A stretch of DNA of 8,407 nucleotides from Candidatus Onthomorpha intestinigallinarum (GTDB taxonomy: Bacteria; Bacteroidota; Bacteroidia; Bacteroidales; P3): the NCBI GenBank assembly GCA_019114015.1, contig DXGG01000236.1, forward strand, positions 1 to 8,407, written 5' to 3'. The notes below the pieces were generated by a model, which was not told where the DNA came from, ran no database searches, and worked only from the letters and a program-made list of their open reading frames with translations. The position numbers were made by a program, and so were the translations under genes. Numbering within the stretch: position 1 is the stretch's first letter; the number at the start of each line of letters is the position of its first letter. Positions 1 to 6,899 of this stretch are shown here, piece by piece.

Positions 1-78
1 GTATTGGGCAAGGATGAGATAATATCGAGAATAAACAAGGCAATAGAAAGGATAGGTATATTATGCCGGGAAGAATAA
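1..78 (+). CDS. C-terminal end of an unidentified upstream gene (partial)
   Basis: Frame 1 is open from the window edge to a TAA at 76-78, giving 25 residues that end in GILCREE. The other two plus-strand frames hit stops within the first 25 bases, so this is the only frame that could carry a gene entering from the left. The piece is short, charged and probably helical, and I cannot assign a family. It would overlap the next gene by 16 bases (63-78), which fits the tight packing of that operon. The region could instead be a plain leader, since 25 open codons are weak evidence alone. Confidence 0.45.
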   Translation, partial: VLGKDEIISRINKAIERIGILCREE

Positions 79-806
79 AGGATGTGACAATCATAGGCAG
101 CGGCAATGTGGCGTATCACTATTTCAGGATAATGACCGAAAAGGGTTTGAGAGTTCGGCAGATAAGTGCCCGTATGGATATACCTACGGAGGCTCTCATG
201 TCGGACCTTGTGGTTATAGCCATAAAGGACGAATTCATTACACGGCTTGCCTCGCGCATCCGTGTCGGAGATGATTCCATATTGGTACATACCTCAGGAT
301 TCATCCCTTCGGACTGTCTCAAGGATTCGGCCAGAAACTACGGCTGTCTGTATCCTCTGCAAAGCCTGAAGAAAAACCAGGACACGGATTTCTTCAACAA
401 TGTGCCATTGTGCATATGCGGCAACAACAAACAGACAAGACAAGACCTGAGAGGACTATCTCAAAGGCTTTCCCGCACCGTCTACGAACTATCGGACTCT
501 CAAAGGCAATGCCTTCACATAGCGGCGGTGTTCTGCAACAACTTCACCAATCATCTTTTCGGGGTAGCAAAACAAATGCTGGCTAAGGAATCCATCCCTT
601 TCAGCATACTGTTCCCGCTTATGGAATCCACAGTGCACAAGGCGGAAAACAATGACCCCTTCGACTCTCAGACCGGACCGGCCGTAAGAGGTGACATGAA
701 CGTGATACAGGCTCACCTGCAAAGGCTCGACGGGGATGAAAGGGAGATATACGGCGTAATGAGTGAAAAAATAATGCACTATCACAAAAACAGGGAAAAC
801 GGATGA
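63..806 (+). CDS. Rossmann-fold / DUF2520 domain protein (COG5495-like putative dehydrogenase)
   Basis: This is a 247-residue cytoplasmic protein of the family annotated as Rossmann-like plus DUF2520, distantly related to ProC and 6-phosphogluconate dehydrogenase-type NAD(P)-binding enzymes. The substrate is not known. The N-terminal nucleotide-binding loop IIGSGNVA is at residues 10-17, a strand VVIAIKD at 50-56, HTSG at 76-79 and YPLQSL at 97-102. The C-terminal helical DUF2520 half holds the conserved block HIAAVFCNNFTNHL at 152-165 and QTGPAVRGD at 203-211. Length and motif order are normal for the family. The ATG at 63 places the glycine loop at the usual distance from the start, and no upstream in-frame start is needed. 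The gene overlaps the preceding reading frame by 16 bases and the sirtuin by 4 bases (ATGA), implying translational coupling. Family assignment is firm; any reaction is inference. Confidence 0.9.
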   Translation: MPGRIKDVTIIGSGNVAYHYFRIMTEKGLRVRQISARMDIPTEALMSDLVVIAIKDEFITRLASRIRVGDDSILVHTSGFIPSDCLKDSARNYGCLYPLQSLKKNQDTDFFNNVPLCICGNNKQTRQDLRGLSQRLSRTVYELSDSQRQCLHIAAVFCNNFTNHLFGVAKQMLAKESIPFSILFPLMESTVHKAENNDPFDSQTGPAVRGDMNVIQAHLQRLDGDEREIYGVMSEKIMHYHKNRENG

Positions 807-1489
807 AACGTATAGTGGTCCTTACCGGTGCGGGTATCAGCGCCGAGAGCGGAATAAAAACATTCAGAGACAGCGACGGCCTATGGGAAAACTACAGGGT
901 GGAGGATGTCGCAACATATGAGGCATGGAAAAGAAATCCCGACCTTGTCAGGGATTTTTACAATCAAAGACGCAGGGAACTGTACAATGTGCAACCGAAT
1001 GAGGGACACAAACAGCTGGTTCGTCTGGAAAGCCGCTTTCATGTCGATGTCATCACACAGAACATAGACGATTTGCACGAAAGGGCGGGAAGTAGCAATG
1101 TATTGCATCTGCACGGGGAGTTGAAAAAGGTGCGCAGTGAAACGGATCCTTTCGACATAAGGGAGTTGGAAGGCTGGGAGCTGACCGAAGACATGAAGGA
1201 CAAGGAAGGCAGACCGCTGCGACCTTTCGTGGTGTGGTTCGGCGAGGCTGTCCCAAACATAACGCCTGCAATAGAACTGTGTCAACAGGCCGACATAATG
1301 ATTGTGATAGGAACAAGCCTGAACGTATATCCTGCCGCAGGTCTCATAAGCTACACCAAGGCAGGTTGCGAGAAATATCTTGTTGACCCCAAACGTCCAA
1401 ATGCCGACCTGAACGGCATACACTTCATAGAACAGAAAGCAGGGACGGGAGTAAAACTTGTGGTGGACGAACTGCTATCAGAGCATTAG
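803..1489 (+). CDS. cobB: NAD-dependent protein deacylase, sirtuin class III (SIRT5/CobB-like), lacking zinc cysteines
   Basis: This 228-residue sirtuin removes acyl groups from lysine side chains using NAD+, releasing nicotinamide and O-acyl-ADP-ribose. NAD-binding motifs are GAGISAESGI at residues 9-18, FRD at 21-23 and QNIDDLHERAG at 86-96. The catalytic histidine is H104 in LHLHGEL. GTS is at 170-172 and YPAAG at 176-180. Tyr53 and Arg56 in FYNQRR match the Tyr-x-x-Arg pair that lets SIRT5 and E. coli CobB recognise succinyl- and malonyl-lysine, so a desuccinylase/demalonylase role is likely by family knowledge. The segment between H104 and WFGE (about 107-144), where the four zinc cysteines normally sit, has no cysteine at all, so no structural zinc site is visible. 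The ATG lies inside the stop region of the DUF2520 gene (ATGA), so the two are probably co-translated. No terminator follows in the 1490-1591 gap. Confidence 0.93.
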   Translation: MKRIVVLTGAGISAESGIKTFRDSDGLWENYRVEDVATYEAWKRNPDLVRDFYNQRRRELYNVQPNEGHKQLVRLESRFHVDVITQNIDDLHERAGSSNVLHLHGELKKVRSETDPFDIRELEGWELTEDMKDKEGRPLRPFVVWFGEAVPNITPAIELCQQADIMIVIGTSLNVYPAAGLISYTKAGCEKYLVDPKRPNADLNGIHFIEQKAGTGVKLVVDELLSEH

Positions 1490-1591
1490 GAAGTCGATAC
1501 ATTGAAATTTATCTAAACGACCTGTTATCTATCAACCTTTCGCAGTAACCCACTTTCGCTAAGTGCTGTGAATGACAAACAGTTTTACAAT

Positions 1592-2689
1592 ATGAAGAAA
1601 TATATGCTACTTTCGGCCTTGCTCATTGCATGTCTTTGTGCTAAGGCGCAGTCAATAATACCACAAGTAAACGAAAATGTGGAACTTATGAGTATATTGT
1701 CCCGTATGTCAGGATTTCCTGAATATCACATGGACATGGCAGGTCAATACATAAAGGACATGGACAGCTATTTTAAGGATAATACAGACCATCCGGCTGT
1801 TCAATATATGAAAGGACTTAGAAACAAGTATGGCATTTCCTTCGATGCTGTCATGTCAATGGCTATACATCTCGAAAACCGGAACGGAACACTTTCGTTG
1901 ATTGAGGAAGATATCCCCACCTTGGAAAAAAGGTGGAAGGAAGTGGATAAGGAGGAATTTCTGTCTTATCTTAACAGTTTTTACAAGGATACAAAATTCA
2001 ATGAGTTTTTCAAATCACATAAAGACCTTTATGAAAAAGGGCTGAAATCTTATCAGGAAAATGTTATAAATCATTTTGACATAGACTGGTATGCCGATTT
2101 CTATGGCAACGAACCTCAGGAAATTTTCTCTGTAATAATCGGATTTTGTAATGGCGGTGGTAACTATGGCGTAAATAGACAAATAACAGGTAAAATGAAG
2201 GAAGTCTTTGCCATTGTAGGTTATTACGTGGATAAGGAAGATAGGCCAATGTATAGCAAGGAATATCTTCCTACTCTTATTCATGAATTCAACCACTCGT
2301 TCATCAATCATTTTCTGGATGAAAACAAATATCCAGATAATGTAAAGGAACTTGAACCGGCCGCAACAGAATTGTTCAAGTCTTCACAATGGAGTATGTC
2401 TAAACAGGCATATGGCAATTGGAAGACAATGATAAACGAATCACTTGTCCGTGCGGCTGTTATATGCTATATGCTGGATAAGGAATACAAAACGGAAGAA
2501 ATAAGAAACGAGCTATCGGAACAGATGCAAAGAAACTTCAGATGGATGCCGGAATTGGTTAGCCTACTGAGAAAATACGAAAAGAAACAATCAAGATATG
2601 GGAATTTCGAGAATTTCTATCCTAATGTAACAGACTTTTTCAAAGAATATGCCAAAAAGGAAAACGAGAGATTTGACAGAATAAAATAA
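1592..2689 (+). CDS. Secreted DUF4932 protein, putative zinc metallopeptidase (HEFNH)
   Basis: This 365-residue protein begins with a signal peptide: Lys-Lys, a hydrophobic stretch at residues 4-16, then AKA|QS with cleavage near residue 19, typical of Bacteroidota. It should act in the periplasm or outside. I recognise the DUF4932 family, whose function is undetermined. The key motif is LIHEFNHSFINH, with H231, E232 and H235 forming a gluzincin-like HExxH. A downstream NESLVRAA with Glu283 is a plausible third zinc ligand. The frame extends upstream to a GTG at 1568, but the ATG at 1592 is preferred because it puts the signal peptide at the N-terminus. The C-terminal third is lysine/glutamate-rich. 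Base composition differs from its neighbours: about 32-42% GC in sampled 60-base blocks, against 43-60% in the two upstream genes, suggesting a different history. It stands alone and converges on the glycosyltransferase gene. Peptidase activity is inference from the motif. Confidence 0.85.
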   Translation: MKKYMLLSALLIACLCAKAQSIIPQVNENVELMSILSRMSGFPEYHMDMAGQYIKDMDSYFKDNTDHPAVQYMKGLRNKYGISFDAVMSMAIHLENRNGTLSLIEEDIPTLEKRWKEVDKEEFLSYLNSFYKDTKFNEFFKSHKDLYEKGLKSYQENVINHFDIDWYADFYGNEPQEIFSVIIGFCNGGGNYGVNRQITGKMKEVFAIVGYYVDKEDRPMYSKEYLPTLIHEFNHSFINHFLDENKYPDNVKELEPAATELFKSSQWSMSKQAYGNWKTMINESLVRAAVICYMLDKEYKTEEIRNELSEQMQRNFRWMPELVSLLRKYEKKQSRYGNFENFYPNVTDFFKEYAKKENERFDRIK

Positions 2690-2749
2690 ACGAAATTCTC
2701 AATATCTCTTTGTGTTTGAATCATTCTTGACGGATTTACTGTATTCTGC

Positions 2750-3781
2750 TTAACCGGCCGCCTGCTTGCAAAAACGCTTGACCGATGTAGGTATGTACCT
2801 GCAATCGAAAAGCCATACAACCAAAGGTATCGCCCAAGAAAGACATATATCGGCAAGAAGATAATCACCTCGTCCCACTCTTTTCCAAAGACCCTGCAAC
2901 CTTGAAGGAGTCGATGCCATGATGTCCACAACCTGTTCGGCCTCATCCAACGTATCGAAAAGAATGTGTATCTTTTCATAGCGTTCATTCCTGTCGGACT
3001 TGAGGGCATATATGGAGAAGAACAAAAGCTTGAAGTGCTGTTGAAGCCATTCGTTTCGGAATCTTTCCCCATACGTTTTCCGCAATACATCCCTTATCTG
3101 TTTGTAGTTCTCAAGCTCACGGGGAAAAGACTTTATGAACTTTACGGGATTGAAATAATTGACATAATTGTACGGATAGGTATTAGGATTGTAAACGACC
3201 CTGTCAACATGTGCCGCATACTGCATGGTAAACAGTTTGTCTCCTCCGTAAAACACGTTCTCGTTGAAGGTTATACACTGCTGTTCCAATGTCCTACGAT
3301 AAAACAGCTTGCCCCATGTGGTACCGTTGTCCGAAAGCAATGAAAGCATCCTTTGGTCCATATCGCCGCTGTCGTATATCCCTTTCTGAGGTTTGAGGTC
3401 CTTGGTGGTAAAGCCTTCCTTCTCTCCCACTATGTACAAGGTGTCCTTGCGCATGTCTTCCATGGATACGAAACTGAAAAGATAATCATCATCCACATAA
3501 TCGTCATGATCAATAAAGGTTATCCATTCTCCCTTGGCCTGAAGCAGACCCATGTTCCTTGCACTCGACTCTCCCCCATTCGGTTTTCTATACAGTTTCA
3601 CGCACGAGTTTTTCATATAGTAATCATGGCAGATACTGTATGTCTTATCCACGCTGCCGTCATCGATTATTATCAGCTCGAAATCTGTAAAATGCTGTGC
3701 CAACATGCTGTCTATGCAACGTCTTATCGTCTTCTCTCCGTTGTATGTGGGCAAAATGACCGATATAAAAGGATTCTCCAT
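2750..3781 (-). CDS. Family 2 glycosyltransferase (GT-A fold)
   Basis: This 343-residue enzyme should transfer a sugar from a nucleotide-sugar donor, probably at the cytoplasmic face of the membrane for a surface glycan; donor and acceptor are unknown. The GT-A core is clear: SVILPTYNGEKTI at residues 7-19, IIIDDGSVDKT at 37-47, NGGESSARNMG at 68-78 and FIDHDD at 89-94, where D91 and D93 form the metal-binding DxD-type site. The C-terminal half is less conserved and rich in basic and aromatic residues. A hydrophobic patch near 305-325 (CLSWAIPLVVWLF) may touch the membrane. The frame extends three codons upstream to a TTG at 3790, but the ATG at 3781 gives the normal family N-terminus. The start sits 11 bases past the T-tract of the mutA terminator, leaving almost no leader. 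It is not beside other polysaccharide genes, so its pathway cannot be told from this window. Confidence 0.9.
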   Translation of the reverse strand: MENPFISVILPTYNGEKTIRRCIDSMLAQHFTDFELIIIDDGSVDKTYSICHDYYMKNSCVKLYRKPNGGESSARNMGLLQAKGEWITFIDHDDYVDDDYLFSFVSMEDMRKDTLYIVGEKEGFTTKDLKPQKGIYDSGDMDQRMLSLLSDNGTTWGKLFYRRTLEQQCITFNENVFYGGDKLFTMQYAAHVDRVVYNPNTYPYNYVNYFNPVKFIKSFPRELENYKQIRDVLRKTYGERFRNEWLQQHFKLLFFSIYALKSDRNERYEKIHILFDTLDEAEQVVDIMASTPSRLQGLWKRVGRGDYLLADICLSWAIPLVVWLFDCRYIPTSVKRFCKQAAG

Positions 3782-3792
3782 ATTCTTCAAAC

Positions 3793-3841
3793 AAAAAACA
3801 AGGGAGAACCAATCATATTGTCACATGACCGATTCTCCCTT
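3793..3841 (-). terminator. Intrinsic terminator after mutA
   Basis: Read on the minus strand, 3841-3826 pairs with 3815-3800 in a 16-bp stem (including three G-U pairs) around a 10-base loop, followed after one base by six T (3798-3793). It begins 31 bases after the mutA stop codon and is a strong Rho-independent terminator in that direction. There is no T-run on the plus-strand side, so it works one way only. It lies immediately before the glycosyltransferase start. Confidence 0.9.
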
Positions 3842-3872
3842 ACGGTTCAATAGTCAATAACTGTTGCAAGCC

Positions 3873-5723
3873 TTACAACAAAGACTCATTGTATCTTGTC
3901 AACGACTCCAAGGCGTTGGTCTTAACGTTTATGTAATCGGTCACGCCCTGCGCATTGAAGCTTTCCATCTGCTCGACAGGATTTCCTGCAACGACAATGT
4001 GCTTGAACGACTTCTTCAACATCGGCAAGGTTGCGGCAACCAAGTCCGCATATTCATCATCCGAAGAACACAACACAACGATGTCAGCCTTCGATGCAAC
4101 GGCTGCCTCGGCTCCTTTCTCGGCTGTCTCAAAACCAGGGTTATCAATGATCTGGTATGAAGCCAATCCGAAGAAATTGGTTGCAAATCCGGCTCTTGCC
4201 TTTCTCATTGCAAGATTGCCGTATGTCAACAAAAATACTTTCGGTTTCCTTGACGAATTGTCCGTCTGCATTCTCAAACGTTCAAACGGCTCTGCCAAAC
4301 GATGGCATGACAACGTCTTTATCTCTCTAGCCTTTGCCGCACAGTTGCAACACTCCTGCTTTTCAACAACAGGCTTTGCCTCCGTAAGGTTCGGATACTG
4401 GTTCGTTCCCAATATCGTAGTCTTTCTGGTGGCAACATCCTTTGCACGCTTTGCGTCCATCTGTTCTATCGCCTCTTGTACCATTCCTGCCTTTATCGCC
4501 TCTACAAAGCCTCCCTTGTCCTCTATTTGCTTGAATATCTCCCATGCTTTTTCGGCCAAGGCATTTGTCAGGTTCTCTATGTAGTAGGAACCCGCAGAAG
4601 GATCCACAACCTTGTCAAGATAAGACTCCTCCTTCAAAAGTATCTGTTGGTTGGTTGCTATTCTTCTTGAAAAATCATCCGACTTCTTGTAAGCCACATC
4701 GAAAGGATAGACCGATATGGAATCAGCACCGGCTATCGCTGCCGACATGGTCTCGGTCGTCGTTCTTAACATGTTTACGTAAGGGTCGTATATCGTCTTG
4801 TTGTAGAACGAACTCTCCGCATGTATGTGCAGTCTGTAAGCCGTTTCACACTTAGGCTGATATTGCTCCATTATCTTTGTCCAAAGCATTCTCGCAGCTC
4901 TCAACTTGGCTATCTCCATGAAATAATTGCTTCCCGTAGCAAAAGAAAAGACCATCCTGTATCCTACCGAATGAGCAGGTATTCCCCTCCGGGTAAGGTT
5001 GTACAGATAATCGTTTGCAGACGACAAGGTATAGGCCAATTCCTGAACGATTGCCGCACCTGCATTGTTGAACACGTTGCCGTTTACGGTAATCACATCG
5101 AATGCAGGTATGTTCTCCTTGACAAGGTTCATTATCTGAACCGCTTCATCGTAGTTGGATTCGATACCATGATAGAACTCGCCGTTACGCAATGCGTAGG
5201 AATAAGGGTCGAAGTTCAACGAGCCCTCCACTTTCGACGCATCTATACCCTGGGACTTAACCTCCTGAATGAACAGCTTCAACACTTCCAAATAATTCTC
5301 GGCCTTGATGAAGTTTATCTTCACCTGCGTAAGGTCTATGCCCTTGAGCAAGGCCTTCATGTCCGAAGCCGTCTTTACGTTCTTTGCAACCAATCCCAAC
5401 GAATTCACTCCTCGTTTCAATCCCGCCAAGGCTATGGCATTGGCCGTAGGAATGTCGCACTCCTTTATATCTTGACGAATATCCCAGGTATTGTTTGTCT
5501 TTTTGTAACCGCGCACAAAAGGCTTTTCCGCAGGATTGCCGTTGAGGTATTCCAACTTGGCCAAGTCCTCGGCACGATAATAAGGTCTTACATCAAAACC
5601 TTCCAATGTCTTCCAAATCAATTTCTTGTTGTAATCCGCACCCTTGAGGTCCGCCTTGATTACCTCTTCCCATTGTTCGGTTGTTACCTCGGGAAATTCC
5701 GTAAATAACTTCTCGTTTTCCAT
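3873..5723 (-). CDS. mutA: Methylmalonyl-CoA mutase small (beta) subunit
   Basis: This 616-residue protein is the non-catalytic subunit of adenosylcobalamin-dependent methylmalonyl-CoA mutase, which interconverts succinyl-CoA and (R)-methylmalonyl-CoA in the cytoplasmic propionate/succinate pathway. The N-terminal EQWEEVIKADLKG (16-28) and the TIM-barrel region through VDPSAGSYYIENLT (373-386) follow the mutase family. The C-terminal flavodoxin-like domain (about 492-616) keeps the fold, as in VVLCSSDDEYADLV at 549-562. Where the catalytic subunit has the B12-ligating DxHxxG, this protein has GNLAMRKARA at 502-511 with no histidine, so it cannot bind cobalamin base-off and must partner with MutB. 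The linker carries a small cysteine cluster (C458, C459, C461, C473). The ATG at 5723 follows a good promoter. The gene ends at its own terminator, and the catalytic subunit gene, which usually follows it in Bacteroidales, is not in this window. Confidence 0.95.
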   Translation of the reverse strand: MENEKLFTEFPEVTTEQWEEVIKADLKGADYNKKLIWKTLEGFDVRPYYRAEDLAKLEYLNGNPAEKPFVRGYKKTNNTWDIRQDIKECDIPTANAIALAGLKRGVNSLGLVAKNVKTASDMKALLKGIDLTQVKINFIKAENYLEVLKLFIQEVKSQGIDASKVEGSLNFDPYSYALRNGEFYHGIESNYDEAVQIMNLVKENIPAFDVITVNGNVFNNAGAAIVQELAYTLSSANDYLYNLTRRGIPAHSVGYRMVFSFATGSNYFMEIAKLRAARMLWTKIMEQYQPKCETAYRLHIHAESSFYNKTIYDPYVNMLRTTTETMSAAIAGADSISVYPFDVAYKKSDDFSRRIATNQQILLKEESYLDKVVDPSAGSYYIENLTNALAEKAWEIFKQIEDKGGFVEAIKAGMVQEAIEQMDAKRAKDVATRKTTILGTNQYPNLTEAKPVVEKQECCNCAAKAREIKTLSCHRLAEPFERLRMQTDNSSRKPKVFLLTYGNLAMRKARAGFATNFFGLASYQIIDNPGFETAEKGAEAAVASKADIVVLCSSDDEYADLVAATLPMLKKSFKHIVVAGNPVEQMESFNAQGVTDYINVKTNALESLTRYNESLL

Positions 5724-5760
5724 ATATCTAAAGTGTTTTATTTTCCATAAAATCGTGTTG

Positions 5761-5792
5761 CAAAATTATAAAGATTTCAACAGATAGCCTAA
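5761..5792 (-). promoter_or_regulatory. Bacteroidota-type promoter for mutA
   Basis: On the minus strand, TAATTTTG (5768-5761) matches the Bacteroidota -7 consensus TAnnTTTG exactly. TTAG (5792-5789), 20 bases upstream, matches three of four bases of the -33 TTTG box. Transcription would start around 5750-5756, leaving a leader of about 30 bases before the mutA ATG. It lies directly downstream of the terminator of the preceding unit. Confidence 0.65.
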
Positions 5793-5802
5793 CTTTTTCC
5801 AC

Positions 5803-5836
5803 AAAAAAAAGAGCCTGATGTTCTCACACCAGACTC
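5803..5836 (-). terminator. Intrinsic terminator after the TPR-protein gene
   Basis: On the minus strand GAGTCTGGTG (5836-5827) pairs with CATCAGGCTC (5820-5811) in a 10-bp stem with two G-U pairs and a 6-base loop, followed directly by eight T (5810-5803). It starts 21 bases after the stop of the TPR gene and closes the tsaB-trmB-TPR transcription unit. Confidence 0.9.
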
Positions 5837-5857
5837 CGAATGAATTTATTGTTAAAT

Positions 5858-6865
5858 CTATTTTTTACCTTCTATCTCCTTAACCTTTGCGGCATCGGCG
5901 GCGGCGGCCTGCTTGTCACCCAATTTTATGTTGGTATTGGCTCTGTATTTGTAGGCGTTTACGTTTTTCGGATTCAATTCCGTGCATTTGGTAAAATCGG
6001 CCAAAGCTCCCTTATAGTCCTGAGACTTGAACAAAGCCACTCCTCTGTCGTAATAGTACTCATCGTTGTTTGCATCCATCTCTATCAGCTTGGTATAATC
6101 CGCAACCTCCAAGGCATATTGCTTCAAGGCCTTGTTGCATGTCGCCCTTGCAACATAGAGTTTCGCGTCCTTCATGCCCAACTCCTCAGCCTTGGTGAAG
6201 TCCGCTACTGCAGCCTTAAGACTCTCAGCCGTCCTCAACGAATAGTTGGCAAAACCCCTGTCATAATAATGATCCGCATTTGGCTCAATGGTTATCAACT
6301 CGGTCAAGTCCTTTACGGCCGAAGCCCAATCCTTCTTCATTGCATAGGCAGAAGCCCTGTTTGACAAGGCTCCGACATTTTTCGCATCTATATTCAACAC
6401 CGCCGTCAAGTCAACTATGTAATTGTCATAATCGTTGTTGATCAATCTGGCAGAAGCCTTATTCAACATAACCGGAACATCATTCGGATTGGTCTGCAAA
6501 TACTTGTCATAGTCGTTGATTGCAAACTGAGCCTCCTTCATCTCCAAATAGGCATTGCCTCTGAAAAGATAAGCGGCAGGTGTCTGCTGGTTTTTTTCCA
6601 GGAACTTGCTGAACGCGGCGGCAGCCTTGTCGTAGTTCTTCAAATTCAGATTTGCCACACCCTCGTAATAGTAAGCGAATTCCCAGTTGGGTACCTCGGC
6701 CTTGCAAGCTTCCAACTGACCTAACATGCCGTTCCAGTCCTTTGCGGCATTCAAACCTTCGTAAGTCTCTATCCACTTGTTTGTGTTTACAGCATCGGTA
6801 TTGTCCTGTGCAAACGCAACGCAGGCAACCATCACCAGCAAAATTGTTGAAATTGTCTTTCTCAT
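5858..6865 (-). CDS. Secreted tetratricopeptide-repeat (TPR) protein
   Basis: This 335-residue protein has a signal peptide (Arg-Lys, hydrophobic residues 5-18, cleavage at AFA|QDN after residue 19) followed by about eight TPR-type helical hairpins of roughly 34 residues, from about 36 to 330. Typical repeat signatures include AYYYEGVANLNLKNYDKAAAAF (split here as 65-74 and 75-85), AYLFRGNAYLEMKEAQFA around 98-115, YYDRGFANYSL at 200-210 and YYYDRGVALFKSQDYKGALA at 270-289. TPR arrays bind other proteins, so this is probably a periplasmic scaffold or adaptor; the partner is unknown. No catalytic domain is fused to it. It starts 34 bases after the trmB stop and may be read from the tsaB promoter, though the gap is AT-rich and could hold a weak promoter. 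Its terminator follows closely. Fold and export are well supported; function is not. Confidence 0.9.
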   Translation of the reverse strand: MRKTISTILLVMVACVAFAQDNTDAVNTNKWIETYEGLNAAKDWNGMLGQLEACKAEVPNWEFAYYYEGVANLNLKNYDKAAAAFSKFLEKNQQTPAAYLFRGNAYLEMKEAQFAINDYDKYLQTNPNDVPVMLNKASARLINNDYDNYIVDLTAVLNIDAKNVGALSNRASAYAMKKDWASAVKDLTELITIEPNADHYYDRGFANYSLRTAESLKAAVADFTKAEELGMKDAKLYVARATCNKALKQYALEVADYTKLIEMDANNDEYYYDRGVALFKSQDYKGALADFTKCTELNPKNVNAYKYRANTNIKLGDKQAAAADAAKVKEIEGKK

Positions 6866-6899
6866 TGTCGTCTTTTTTTTATAAATTATATATGTAACA

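Noticed and set aside
881..1423. Minus-strand open frame of 180 codons antisense to the sirtuin gene
   Set aside because: The sirtuin motifs fix the real frame; the antisense product resembles no protein I know.
1549..1564. Small hairpin CACTT/AAGTG between the sirtuin and DUF4932 genes
   Set aside because: It has only a 5-bp stem and no T-tract, so it is neither a terminator nor a recognisable riboswitch.
1568..1591. GTG start eight codons upstream of the DUF4932 start
   Set aside because: It would place eight polar residues before the Lys-Lys of the signal peptide; the ATG at 1592 is the natural start.
1628..1648. Lipobox-like LIAC in the DUF4932 signal peptide, suggesting a lipoprotein
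   Set aside because: The hydrophobic core continues past the cysteine and ends in AKA|QS, a better signal peptidase I site; the lipoprotein option is not excluded but is less likely.
2690..2749. Short gap between the convergent DUF4932 and glycosyltransferase genes
   Set aside because: I looked for a bidirectional terminator and found no convincing stem with a T-run.
3353..3853. Plus-strand open frame antisense to the glycosyltransferase
   Set aside because: It overlaps the GT2 catalytic core and the terminator and shows no family features.
4821..5708. Long plus-strand open frame (295 codons) antisense to mutA
   Set aside because: It mirrors the strongly conserved mutA frame, has no recognisable domain or sensible composition, and is a codon-bias shadow.
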